Part shown: positions 37,977 to 46,593 of the stretch, piece by piece
Layout of the letters: the number at the start of each line of letters is the position of its first letter
Position numbering within the stretch: the first letter of the stretch is position 1
DNA from: Gammaproteobacteria bacterium
Lineage (GTDB): Bacteria; Pseudomonadota; Gammaproteobacteria; Pseudomonadales; Oleiphilaceae
DNA length: 64,000 nucleotides
Direction: 5' to 3'
Assembly (NCBI GenBank): GCA_002747055.1
Contig: PDSQ01000026.1
Coordinates: 124,001-188,000, forward strand
The notes under the pieces: model-generated
What the model saw: the letters and a program-made list of their open reading frames with translations, nothing else
Told to the model about the DNA's origin: nothing
Databases searched by the model: none
Translations under genes and position numbers: made by a program

Positions 37977-38846
37977 ATGAAATGGAACCCATTAAATACA
38001 TCGATAGGTCTCGCGCTTGGCGGCGGCGCAGCCAGAGGACTCGCCCATATCGGTGTTCTCAAAGCATTTGAAGAAGAAGGTATAAAAATTTCCTATCTAT
38101 CGGGCACCAGTATTGGCGCGCTGGTCGCCAGTTACTATGCCTTCGGAAAATCCATTGACGAGCTTATGCGCATCGGCGCTAATCTCCATTTAAAAAAAGT
38201 CATTAACTTTACGCTTAAAAAACGCGGCGTATTTTCCACTGCCGGCATTAGAGAGTTAATCGAGCGAGATATCGGCGATGTATGCATTGAACAGGCGCGT
38301 TTACCGTTGGCTATTTGCACTACGGATATCGTCAGCGGCAAACAGGTAGTTTTTCGCAAAGGCAACCTGGCCGATGCGGTGTGTGCGTCAGTTGCGGTTC
38401 CAGGCTTGTTCGTACCCGTCGAAATTGGTGGCCATTTGCTGGTTGACGGCGGCATAGTCGAAAATGTACCCGTATCCCCGTTGGAACCCATGGGAGCCGG
38501 GATTATCGTTGCAATCGATCTAAACGGTGTACAACACTACCCTGAACCGGATGACATGCTGGATGTGATCAGTAACGCAATTGACATTGGCATGGATTTA
38601 AGAACTCAGGATCAGCTTAAAAAAGCGGATATCACTGTTTCGCTTGATCTCAGCGCCTACAATCGTATTGGCAACAACGACCGGGCTGAAGAACTGGTGA
38701 TGGAAGGCTACCGCCCGATGAAACACAAAATAAATACACTTCTGTGGTATAAAAGAAGCAATTTGATTGTGTATTTATTCAAACTGTTACAAGAAATACT
38801 TCCTATCAAGATTCCCTTGCTTATCAGAAAATGGCTTAAAAAATAA
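37977..38846 (+). CDS. Patatin-like phospholipase, RssA type
   Basis: Patatin-family hydrolases use a Ser-Asp dyad. The 289 residues have the oxyanion motif GLALGGGAARGLAHIGVL (residues 11-28), the nucleophile elbow GTSIGAL (Ser45) and the DGG box in LLVDGGIVENVPV. The length and sequence match the RssA/NTE-related bacterial group. The C-terminus ends in two hydrophobic-basic stretches (IVYLFKLLQEILPIKIPLL). The start overlaps a 10-codon ORF (37948-37980, ATG to TGA) that may couple translation. Confidence 0.85.
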   Translation: MKWNPLNTSIGLALGGGAARGLAHIGVLKAFEEEGIKISYLSGTSIGALVASYYAFGKSIDELMRIGANLHLKKVINFTLKKRGVFSTAGIRELIERDIGDVCIEQARLPLAICTTDIVSGKQVVFRKGNLADAVCASVAVPGLFVPVEIGGHLLVDGGIVENVPVSPLEPMGAGIIVAIDLNGVQHYPEPDDMLDVISNAIDIGMDLRTQDQLKKADITVSLDLSAYNRIGNNDRAEELVMEGYRPMKHKINTLLWYKRSNLIVYLFKLLQEILPIKIPLLIRKWLKK

Positions 38847-39104
38847 TTTGCGGTCACGCAGCAGTCTATACTGCCATAGAAAGTACCATTATTTGGACGC
38901 AAAACCACCTTAGCCAGATGGCACCAAGCATCATGACCGACAGGTAACTTAATTGTATCCGTAGAAAAAATGCGAACTGGCGCTTGGTTTTCCAAAATTA
39001 TACCGGGATTGCCACTTATTTCCTGGATTTATCTATGACAGGATTCGTTTACAGGCGTATCGTGCCGGTATTGATATGTAAGATATGATAAAGGTAATAG
39101 CTAT

Positions 39105-39911
39105 ATGGGAAATAATGTTACGAACGATGTAACTGTGCACCCTGAACCACACAGTTTAAAGCCTCGCTGTTGGTATTGCTCCAGCCCGGATGGCGACTCT
39201 GCCATTCGAATTCAAAACGGTCTTAAAGTCGGTGAGTTGGCGGACGGCACCCTTACCCTGGACAACAAGGCCGACGATAACCATCAATGGATTGAATTTC
39301 GACTCAACCAGAGTGGTGAACTATCAGTCAGTGTGTTGGGCGGCCAATGCCGCCTGAAGGTCGAAAACAAACTCAAGAAGACAGTCAAACTGATACCCGG
39401 CACCCTTATACAACTGCCATACAATCGGTTTTATATCAGCGATAGCGTGTTCGGACTCGAACAAACCGACCTGACTATCAAACTGATCGAGCATGCTACC
39501 GACACTGAATTACCAAATTCGCCGACACTGCCTTACGTTACCAACAATGTTAATTCAATCAAGCCCAAAAACGACAGGTCAAGACAAACGGCCGGACTCG
39601 ATCACAAAAAGGCAATAGCAAAAAAGAAGTTTTCAAAAGATAAGCAAACTGCAACTGAGACTTTGACAACCAGAACCCAGAAAAAAGTGAACGCTATCCA
39701 GGTTACCGAAGAAGATGCAACCATTGTTTACACTTCACAACGACTCAGCGTCAGTAATCCGGATTCTGGCCCCAAAGTGGCCCAATGGACTGACCGTAAT
39801 GTCAAGCCAGCGAGCGCCTCGTTTAGCACGGTTTTTTTCCGGAAAGTAATACCGGGCGTCATTGTCATAGCGTCGCTTTTTGGAATAGTCAGCTACTTTA
39901 CCAGCCAGTAG
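39105..39911 (+). CDS. Tail-anchored protein with an FHA-like N-terminal half, unknown function
   Basis: I do not recognise this 268-residue protein. Residues 20-125 are beta-rich, and their spacing recalls an FHA fold (LTLDNKADDNHQWIEFRL, then LSVSVLGGQCRLKVEN), but the usual Gly-Arg and Ser-His pairs are not clear. Residues 130-230 are polar and Lys-rich, probably disordered. The last 20 residues form one membrane segment (VIPGVIVIASLFGIVSYF), so it is probably tail-anchored with the domain in the cytoplasm. CysTyrCys (CWYC) occurs at residues 22-25. The next unknown gene (40028) follows in the same direction. Confidence 0.5.
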   Translation: MGNNVTNDVTVHPEPHSLKPRCWYCSSPDGDSAIRIQNGLKVGELADGTLTLDNKADDNHQWIEFRLNQSGELSVSVLGGQCRLKVENKLKKTVKLIPGTLIQLPYNRFYISDSVFGLEQTDLTIKLIEHATDTELPNSPTLPYVTNNVNSIKPKNDRSRQTAGLDHKKAIAKKKFSKDKQTATETLTTRTQKKVNAIQVTEEDATIVYTSQRLSVSNPDSGPKVAQWTDRNVKPASASFSTVFFRKVIPGVIVIASLFGIVSYFTSQ

Positions 39912-40027
39912 GCCAGCTTCACTGGCGGAAGCTAAACCAACACCAACAATTGTCGAATTTACACGGGCAATTGCTGAAAAATGCGCTTTTAATTTTATGT
40001 TTGATCAATAACGACAAGAAACCATCT

Positions 40028-40969
40028 ATGAGAATTGAACGACGCACGGCGGAGGGGTCTGGCCTAAGAAAGTTTTTTGACGATCAACTGGCGCATCTGG
40101 GCGGCCTGCTTGCCAAATGGGAAGCTGAGCGAAACGATAAAAGGCGCCAACTCAAGGAACAGAAAAAACTTGTCGAATCAGTGGTGGAGGGTTCCGACAC
40201 GCGAATTCGCGCGGTATCGGGTTATGTCGACAAGCTGAGAACCTGTTCCTGCACCCTTTATCAATATGTTTGTCAATTGGCTGAACAGTTACCTCCCCCT
40301 GTGCGCTTAAACGAAGAATCCTTTACTGACGAGCCTTTGATAAACGCCCTCTTTGCCAATCAGCAGGATATAACGCAACTATTGAGCAACGATCCGGCAC
40401 TCAAAGACTACTTGCAGAACAACCAGCAAAGTTACCCCATCACAGTATTCGCGTTTCTGACGGCAGTCAAACATCAGAAAACAAAGCTGGGTATGGGGAT
40501 AGTCAATGACAAGGTGGTGAACGATATCATACAGGAAACGGTGAATTTTTCTGAACACTGTCTGAACTCGCCGTGCGCTTCAAAAGAGCTCTCTCTATCC
40601 GCGTTGAAACAATTTATTTTCAACCTGATTATTCACCAGGCCAAATTGGCAATGAAAAACAAAAAACAGGAATCCGATCAGAACGGCCACCACCCCTCCA
40701 ATGCTCGCGCTCAAAGCCTGAACAACCCGGAAGTCTATTTAGAGGCACTGACAAACTACCTGAATACCGCGACCAAACACTTGGTGCTGGAAAAAACACA
40801 CCTCCGGGTAAGTAAACTGGGTATCAAGCTAACCCCTGAGGACAAACAGGCGGCGAATGAGTTTGACCTTTACCAGTTGTGCTGGGATAAACAAATTCGA
40901 CAGGTAATGGCCAGAGTTTACTGTCCCATTCTCCGAAAACCGGACTACACAAAACAAATGAAGTTTTAG
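40028..40969 (+). CDS. Cytoplasmic helical protein, unknown function
   Basis: This 313-residue protein is not recognised. It is mainly helical and polar, with no membrane segment. A coiled-coil-like stretch is at about 25-55 (LAKWEAERNDKRRQLKEQ). The frame opens at TTG 39950; ATG 40028 (MRIERRTAEGSGLRKFF) is preferred because the earlier part looks non-coding, though the ribosome site is weak. It lies 116 bp after the FHA-like gene, so the two may work together. Confidence 0.5.
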   Translation: MRIERRTAEGSGLRKFFDDQLAHLGGLLAKWEAERNDKRRQLKEQKKLVESVVEGSDTRIRAVSGYVDKLRTCSCTLYQYVCQLAEQLPPPVRLNEESFTDEPLINALFANQQDITQLLSNDPALKDYLQNNQQSYPITVFAFLTAVKHQKTKLGMGIVNDKVVNDIIQETVNFSEHCLNSPCASKELSLSALKQFIFNLIIHQAKLAMKNKKQESDQNGHHPSNARAQSLNNPEVYLEALTNYLNTATKHLVLEKTHLRVSKLGIKLTPEDKQAANEFDLYQLCWDKQIRQVMARVYCPILRKPDYTKQMKF

Positions 40970-41206
40970 TCACTGCGCCTGAAGAACATAACGCTCGGCA
41001 ATACCTGGCAATTAGTTCCGACGCTGATCATTTGCCTGGTGGCAGCAATCCAGTCGGTATAAACAAGAAATCGCACACCAAAAACAATCGATTTTTGTCT
41101 GCGATAAAGATACCACCGATTAGGGTGCACATTCTAATGAAATCAGCTAACGTTTCAGTCATCAAATAGTTAATTCACCGCTTATTTATAACAGGAGGCA
41201 GTCGTT

Positions 41207-41401
41207 ATGGATATTGCAAAATGCCAATGTGGAGCCATTCCTACTCTGGAGACCAGTCCCAAGAGATTTAACCACTGGGACGTTTTTTGTTTTAACTGTG
41301 GCAAACAAAGTACAAATCACCCGAGTAAATATGACGCTGTAAGGGCGTGGAATTTGATGACTGAAACGGCGACTGATTTCAAGTACTCGCAAGCAGGTTA
41401 G
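41207..41401 (+). CDS. Small zinc-ribbon-like protein (64 residues)
   Basis: Two pairs of cysteines (CQC at 6-8 and CFNC at 28-31) frame a short ribbon, followed by SKYDAVRAWN. This is the layout of the Lar/restriction-alleviation-like small proteins (CPFCG...CxxCG...AIxxWN). A perfect AGGAGG (41193-41198) precedes the ATG, which supports real translation. Such proteins are often phage-borne, but no phage gene is near. The function is not known. Confidence 0.6.
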   Translation: MDIAKCQCGAIPTLETSPKRFNHWDVFCFNCGKQSTNHPSKYDAVRAWNLMTETATDFKYSQAG

Positions 41402-41448
41402 CCAGCCCACTCACCAAAAAGTTATTTTACCCCACTGGGTGGATGTTT

Positions 41449-43404
41449 TTATTTTTGTAACGAAAAGATAAAGTCTGATAATTTGGCGTAAGTGTATTTG
41501 ATAACAGCGAATTCAGACGATTGGTGTGAATTGATTTCAACTCCATCGATGGTTGCCGCGCAAAGTTGTGCCTGATTGATTCTGCCTTCCAGTTTTCTCT
41601 CTGGAAGGTCAGCCAAAGCCGCCCTTACGATCGCCAGACCGGCCGAATCAGTGGGGGATATTCCTGTCGGAACAGTAATGCGATTACTTCGGGCAATTGA
41701 AATTGGATCGTGATATTGCAGGTTCCATATCAGGTTTTGAGCATCAGGCTCCCTAGACGGATCATGAATATATATTTGACGTACCTGCTTAACATATTTT
41801 CCGGATACATCCACCAGATTAGAATATAGCTCTATCCTTTTAGTCAGCTCCTCCGCTTCGGCTTCAATGTCAAACTCCTCTACTCTAAGACGTACATCAA
41901 TCTCCCCGGCTCGCGTGATCTTAACGAAATCATGAGTATATCGCCATCTGGTGACAATCTTGCCAGCAACCCGCTTTTCAACTTCCGCGATGGCTCCCGA
42001 AGGCAAATAACTATATTCGAGACTGTAGCTACCCGCTGCATCCTTGCCCACTGCGGAAGTCGGCTCAGCACCAATAAAAGAAAAATCCACCCGGCTATCA
42101 ACCACACCATCCAACACAAAAGTATCCGGCTGATTTAGCATCTGATCCTTAACGGCAGGCTTGGACAATAAAGGATCGAAATCCAGCACATGCCTGGTAT
42201 CGAGTTCAATCGACCCGTAATAATCATTCACCAGATCATAGTTGAAAATCTGATCGGCAATCTGATCGGTTCCCCAAAACTGGAATAATTCTGTAGCGAG
42301 CAAGAAAGAATAGGGAGAATGGCCAGTCACGATAAGGCCATCAATATCCTTATATCCATCGACAACAATGTTCAACAGATCAGCGTTTTCGTTGTATATA
42401 TACTGCACTTCGGATGAAATGTTTTCATCCGTTATCCGTCCCTGAAGCTCCTCGAACACTTCACCGTCTACCAGAGCGACGTTTTTCCAGGTTGTCTCAG
42501 CAATCAACAGAATTGGATCTTCAAAATCAAGTCGCGCCAACGGGTAGGATATTTCCGTATCTATATTTACCCCGGCGTAGTCTGTCCCGTCCGTCGCCTG
42601 AGCGAGCACATCGATTTGAGACCATAGGCCTTTTGCCTTCGATAAAGCAAACCTTCCTACTTGTTTTGTCACCTTGTCGTTGATCGCGTCGCTGTTTCCG
42701 GTGATTAGCTTTTCATCAATCTCGACAGGTATATTTCTTTTGATGTATTCTGCAATCACTGCTGAATACGACGTCAGCTTTTCATTCTTTGCTACGATAT
42801 AGTTCGACAAAAGATTATCATCGACATCTGTATTGGATCGAACGGCATTGTGAGCAATAGCTGTTTTCTTCTTTACATCACCTGAATCCTCTCGATTTGT
42901 CGAAGAAAAACTATAATCGCGCTGAACTTTCACCAAGGTTGAGAGTGGTGAAATAAAATTTGCCCCTCCAGGAGCCATTAGAAAAAAACCATCTTCAACC
43001 GGAACTGATCGGACTTCCCCATCAACTATGACTTCCTGTCGGGCTTCACCAGGCACCGCAATCAGCATAAGCGGATAATCTCGATAGTCGAGAACCGGCT
43101 CCAGGCTTTCTCTTCGCTTGTCATTGATCGCGGATATATCGAGAAAAAACCGGCCACCTTCTATGGTTCTGACCAATGGCTCTCCCATATCAACCAGTTT
43201 GTTATCGTTCAGGTCGAGCCAGACCAGTGCATTCTGGAGATATCCCGCACCCGCTGCCCGACCGGAATAGGTATCATATTCGATATTGTATGGCTCGTTA
43301 TTCAACGCCTTGTCAACTTCCATTGTATCCGAGGTGCTGCTGTCACAGGCTGACAGTACAGTAGCCCCCAGAACTAACAATCCATAGAAAAACTGTCTAT
43401 TCAT
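41449..43404 (-). CDS. Large lipoprotein, unknown function
   Basis: The 651-residue protein starts with a lipoprotein signal (MNRQFFYGLLVLGATVLSAC, lipobox LSAC with Cys20), so it is probably anchored in the outer membrane. After a polar linker, YLQNALVWLDLNDNKLVDMGEP looks like the start of a cell-surface repeat with an EF-hand-like DxNDNxxxD loop. Shorter form: DLNDNKLVDMGEP. The rest is mainly beta-rich and has no catalytic motif I know. It is convergent with the zinc-ribbon gene and stands alone. Confidence 0.65.
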   Translation of the reverse strand: MNRQFFYGLLVLGATVLSACDSSTSDTMEVDKALNNEPYNIEYDTYSGRAAGAGYLQNALVWLDLNDNKLVDMGEPLVRTIEGGRFFLDISAINDKRRESLEPVLDYRDYPLMLIAVPGEARQEVIVDGEVRSVPVEDGFFLMAPGGANFISPLSTLVKVQRDYSFSSTNREDSGDVKKKTAIAHNAVRSNTDVDDNLLSNYIVAKNEKLTSYSAVIAEYIKRNIPVEIDEKLITGNSDAINDKVTKQVGRFALSKAKGLWSQIDVLAQATDGTDYAGVNIDTEISYPLARLDFEDPILLIAETTWKNVALVDGEVFEELQGRITDENISSEVQYIYNENADLLNIVVDGYKDIDGLIVTGHSPYSFLLATELFQFWGTDQIADQIFNYDLVNDYYGSIELDTRHVLDFDPLLSKPAVKDQMLNQPDTFVLDGVVDSRVDFSFIGAEPTSAVGKDAAGSYSLEYSYLPSGAIAEVEKRVAGKIVTRWRYTHDFVKITRAGEIDVRLRVEEFDIEAEAEELTKRIELYSNLVDVSGKYVKQVRQIYIHDPSREPDAQNLIWNLQYHDPISIARSNRITVPTGISPTDSAGLAIVRAALADLPERKLEGRINQAQLCAATIDGVEINSHQSSEFAVIKYTYAKLSDFIFSLQK

Positions 43405-43728
43405 AATCGTGAGTTCATACTTGCTATTATTCGATTTCTGGTTGAATGTTGTTTGCCCAGTGACAATGACAAGCCGCCCAATCTACAAGACTCAAGTCAA
43501 CAATACCTTGACCAGAATAGCAAAACGAGAGAATGTGGAAACAAAAATCCCTGACTTTATCGTCCGGTCTGCCCAGTTTGTCACAACGAGAACATTTGAC
43601 AAGCTCGATGGCGAAAAGCAGTGGCAACTTGAATCCCTGCAATACCGAATAAGACGGCTTTCGCGCATCTCGATGTCCGGGATAAGCACTGGATCCTAGT
43701 GGAACGGTATCACATTGAAAACTGCAGA
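43405..43728. other. Intergenic region, no confident gene
   Basis: This 324-bp gap lies between the lipoprotein gene (-) and the diguanylate cyclase gene (-). A plus-strand frame (43409-43699) and overlapping minus-strand frames exist, but none has a ribosome site or recognisable sequence. No strong hairpin was seen. Confidence 0.5.
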
Positions 43729-44484
43729 CTAATCCGGGACAACACCATAACAGGAATTATCACCAACAAAGATATCGAATAACGCATTTTTTTCTTCTTC
43801 ATTGACCTCAGATGCCACCTGGGTCGTCATCACGGCATGACAAACCCTGTTTCTGCCACTTTGCTTGGCTTGATACAGATATTTGTCCGCCTTTTTGACT
43901 AACTCTTCAGCCCCGCCAACACTCACTGACGTATACATTTCAACTCCAAGACTAGCCGTTAACGTGATCGACTGACCATCTGTTTGAAGCGGACTGCGCG
44001 CCAACATAGAACGAATCCGTTCAGCGACCTGTGACACGGCAAACAAATCTGAAGATGGCAGTATGATTGCGAACTCTTCACCACCGTACCGGCAGGGAAT
44101 GTCTATTTTCCGAACAGAAGATCGAAGGATCGATGCCGCATGACACAAAGCCTGGTTTCCGACCTCATGCCCCCATTGATCGTTCACTTTTTTAAAGTGA
44201 TCCAGATCCATCATAATCAACCCGGTGGCCAAACCTGTTCGACGGGTTCTTTCCATCTCACGCTCGATAGCGGGCAGCATAAACCTGAGATTATATAACC
44301 CGGTAAGCATATCTGTATGAACCAGACTGGCCATTTCTTTCAGTTGATCGCGAAGACTCGCCAACTCATTCAAAAAAGCACAATGAGATTCACCGACAGG
44401 ACAAACTGCATGCTTATGATTGTTTTGCTCCATTATACTGTGACCAACTTCCCCACTTTTCATCCAACCGAACGCACCAGACAA
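43729..44484 (-). CDS. Diguanylate cyclase (GGDEF domain)
   Basis: The enzyme makes cyclic di-GMP from two GTP. GGEEF is at residues 134-138 and the inhibitory I-site RxxD (RKID, 125-128) lies five residues before it, so feedback inhibition is likely. TDMLTGLYNLR and MMDLDHFKKVND are typical. The N-terminal 55 residues carry two cysteines (HAVCPVGESHC) and a short coiled coil, but no known sensor domain. ATG 44484 is used; 44463 and 44433 are alternatives. Confidence 0.9.
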   Translation of the reverse strand: MSGAFGWMKSGEVGHSIMEQNNHKHAVCPVGESHCAFLNELASLRDQLKEMASLVHTDMLTGLYNLRFMLPAIEREMERTRRTGLATGLIMMDLDHFKKVNDQWGHEVGNQALCHAASILRSSVRKIDIPCRYGGEEFAIILPSSDLFAVSQVAERIRSMLARSPLQTDGQSITLTASLGVEMYTSVSVGGAEELVKKADKYLYQAKQSGRNRVCHAVMTTQVASEVNEEEKNALFDIFVGDNSCYGVVPD

Positions 44485-44613
44485 ACCGGTCTACCATGAC
44501 GTAACCACCTTATTGCCACTGCCAAAGTCAGTCTAAATTAAACTGGCACTACTGCGCTTCGAACGTTATCATTCAGCGCTAGTGCGACTAATGTAACCAT
44601 TTGGAATAGTGCT

Positions 44614-45084
44614 TTGACAAACAAAAAGACTCTATTGATCATCGCCCATACGCCATCGGATAACACTAGACAGATGGCCGATGCCGTATTGAAAGGGGCG
44701 CGTAACCCGGATATCGAAAACGTTGATGTGCGCCACCTTGCGCCTCTCGATACTAAAGCTGCCGATATCAACTCGGCGAATGCCATCATCATAGGTACAA
44801 CTGAAAATCTAGGTTACATGGCCGGTCTGGTCAAGGATGTATTTGACCGGTGTTTCTATGAATGTCTGGACAAAACAGAGGCGATGCCCTTTGCCTTTTA
44901 CATTCGGGCAGGCCATGACGGAACCGGAACCCGGAGAGCGGTGGAAAGTATCACTAAAGGATTGCGCTGGCGATTGGTGCAAGAACCGCTCGTATGCCGC
45001 GGCGAGTTTCAACCTGAATTTATCGTGAACTGCGAAGAGCTGGGTCTTTCGATGGCAGCGAGTCTGGATGCCGGAATAATATAA
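44614..45084 (+). CDS. Flavodoxin / NADPH-dependent FMN reductase family protein
   Basis: The 156 residues form a flavodoxin-like fold: IIAHTPSDNTRQMADAVL (phosphate loop) and IIIGTTENLGYMAGLVKDVFDR (isoalloxazine loop, given here by its key GTTENLGYMAG). The start is TTG 44614 with GGAA about 9 bp before it. Its role in electron transfer is unknown. It stands alone. Confidence 0.75.
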   Translation: MTNKKTLLIIAHTPSDNTRQMADAVLKGARNPDIENVDVRHLAPLDTKAADINSANAIIIGTTENLGYMAGLVKDVFDRCFYECLDKTEAMPFAFYIRAGHDGTGTRRAVESITKGLRWRLVQEPLVCRGEFQPEFIVNCEELGLSMAASLDAGII

Positions 45085-45168
45085 TTTCGTTGACAACAAA
45101 ACACAAAGCCACGATGGGATTGACTCATCACGACTTTGTGCTGGTAAAAACCGTTCCCTGTTCAAAGC

Positions 45169-46284
45169 TCAATTATTCGGAGCCAACGGCTGAGTCTGTT
45201 GCCAGTCACCTTGCAATGAATTCGGGTCGAAACTCGGATTGTCTGTACCGTAGAAATTTCCCATTCCATCGGTGTAGTTGTAGTCATACTGACCATCTCG
45301 ACTCGTATTGAAACCAGAATCCGGATCATAAAATGTTTGCCGCTCGTGAATACTATCGACAAAAGAATCCTGACTTGTATAACTGCCTACAGAGGACGGA
45401 GAGCTTCCATCATTTCTAAAATCATTCATCCATTGTTGAAAGTTCTGATCACGCGCCGCAGATTGTTGTCTCATCCGATTCTGATGCGCGTCAAACATCT
45501 GCTTTTGAGCATCCATCCTCTGTCGATGAGCGGCCATATTCCTAGCCAACACCTGTTGGTTTAGCTGTTTTACTCTCTGTACATAGCCAGGATTGTCCTG
45601 AATTCGCTCGACAATTCGCAGGTAGCTATCCAAGGTTTCAGCAAGACGACCGGCAGGCGCCAGTATAGCCTCGGCTGAAACGACGCCCGCCTGCTGCATC
45701 ATCGGGTTTGGTAAGTGCCATACTATCAATTTACCCTCATAATTGACGCCATTACGATTTGCCCTGACGTCGACTTCCAGGGGTTGTATCTTTTCTATTC
45801 CCCATGCTTGCTTTCTTTGCCTGAATTTTTGCATAAACATCGGACTATTTTGCATTTTTGAGATAAGAACGCCCTGAGGTGATAGCTTTCCCAGACTGGT
45901 ATTCGCAACCTTTTGCTGTAACCCTTGATAAGCACTCTGTTTCCAGGCTTGATCAAAAGACACGCTCATCGGAGAATAAGGCCCATAAGGAACTGCCATA
46001 CAGGACACAAGTATCTCACCGTTAGGACCATAGACTTCCAACTTGTATCGCATATATTGGGCAGTATTGGGGTCCACAGCCATATCCTGTACCACTTCCC
46101 AGCCTTCAGGCAGCGTATACCTATACACGGGCATATTCAGGCCACGATCGACGATGGTGACCTGTTTTGCCTGCAAACTGCCAAACATAGACAAGAGAAC
46201 TATAATGGCAAGAATATCAATACCTGTGAAGAACCTTCTATTGTTGGCGGTATCCTGCCTTTTCTTTGTTACATCGAAAACCAT
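45169..46284 (-). CDS. Exported protein with Gln/Met-rich coiled coil, unknown function
   Basis: The 371-residue protein has an unusually long polar N-terminus followed by a hydrophobic segment (about 22-38, GIDILAIIVLLSMFGSL) and a possible signal-peptidase site after QAKQ. The middle (about 45-235) is a globular domain with no match I know; residues 235-290 are Gln/Met/Arg-rich helix (QMFDAHQNRMRQQSAAR); the C-terminal 90 residues are Asp/Asn/Tyr/Gly-rich and low complexity. The frame opens at 46341; ATG 46284 with AAGGAG is preferred. Confidence 0.6.
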   Translation of the reverse strand: MVFDVTKKRQDTANNRRFFTGIDILAIIVLLSMFGSLQAKQVTIVDRGLNMPVYRYTLPEGWEVVQDMAVDPNTAQYMRYKLEVYGPNGEILVSCMAVPYGPYSPMSVSFDQAWKQSAYQGLQQKVANTSLGKLSPQGVLISKMQNSPMFMQKFRQRKQAWGIEKIQPLEVDVRANRNGVNYEGKLIVWHLPNPMMQQAGVVSAEAILAPAGRLAETLDSYLRIVERIQDNPGYVQRVKQLNQQVLARNMAAHRQRMDAQKQMFDAHQNRMRQQSAARDQNFQQWMNDFRNDGSSPSSVGSYTSQDSFVDSIHERQTFYDPDSGFNTSRDGQYDYNYTDGMGNFYGTDNPSFDPNSLQGDWQQTQPLAPNN

Positions 46285-46593
46285 AACAAACTCCTTTTCC
46301 AGTATAAACACAAGACCCCGCTTAATTCGGAGATAACCCATAGCGAAGCATATATCACGCTCGAAGATTACATAAAATAAAAGGCATTCGCTTCTTTTTC
46401 AATCAAAAACAAACCGGCTACCAATTAAAAAACGATCGACGGAAACAAAATGAACTCTATTTGTTAAACAATGTGAGAAGATGACTGATTCGCCACTGAC
46501 AAATCCAGCAATTTTCATTTGATTTGTCAGTGGCTCACGGCAACCATTCAAGTCGCCTGCTGGTATTTGACATACTGTCAAAGCTACTGTCGA
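46285..46593. other. Intergenic region with a 13-bp inverted repeat
   Basis: This 309-bp gap between two minus-strand genes holds the perfect inverted repeat 46493-46533 and otherwise no gene or promoter that I can support. Confidence 0.5.
46493..46533. repeat. 13-bp perfect inverted repeat downstream of the symporter gene
   Basis: CCACTGACAAATC (46493-46505) and GATTTGTCAGTGG (46521-46533) surround a 15-base loop. No T run follows on either strand, so it is not a classic terminator, though its place 3' of the symporter gene would suit a Rho-independent-like or mRNA-protecting hairpin. Confidence 0.6.

Noticed and set aside
43427..43642. Minus-strand ORF with several cysteines resembling a c-type heme or zinc protein
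   Set aside because: The cysteines do not form a CxxCH or regular zinc pattern, and there is no start signal.
43409..43699. 96-codon plus-strand ORF between the lipoprotein and cyclase genes
   Set aside because: It lacks a ribosome site and recognisable sequence, and overlapping frames on the other strand are equally open.
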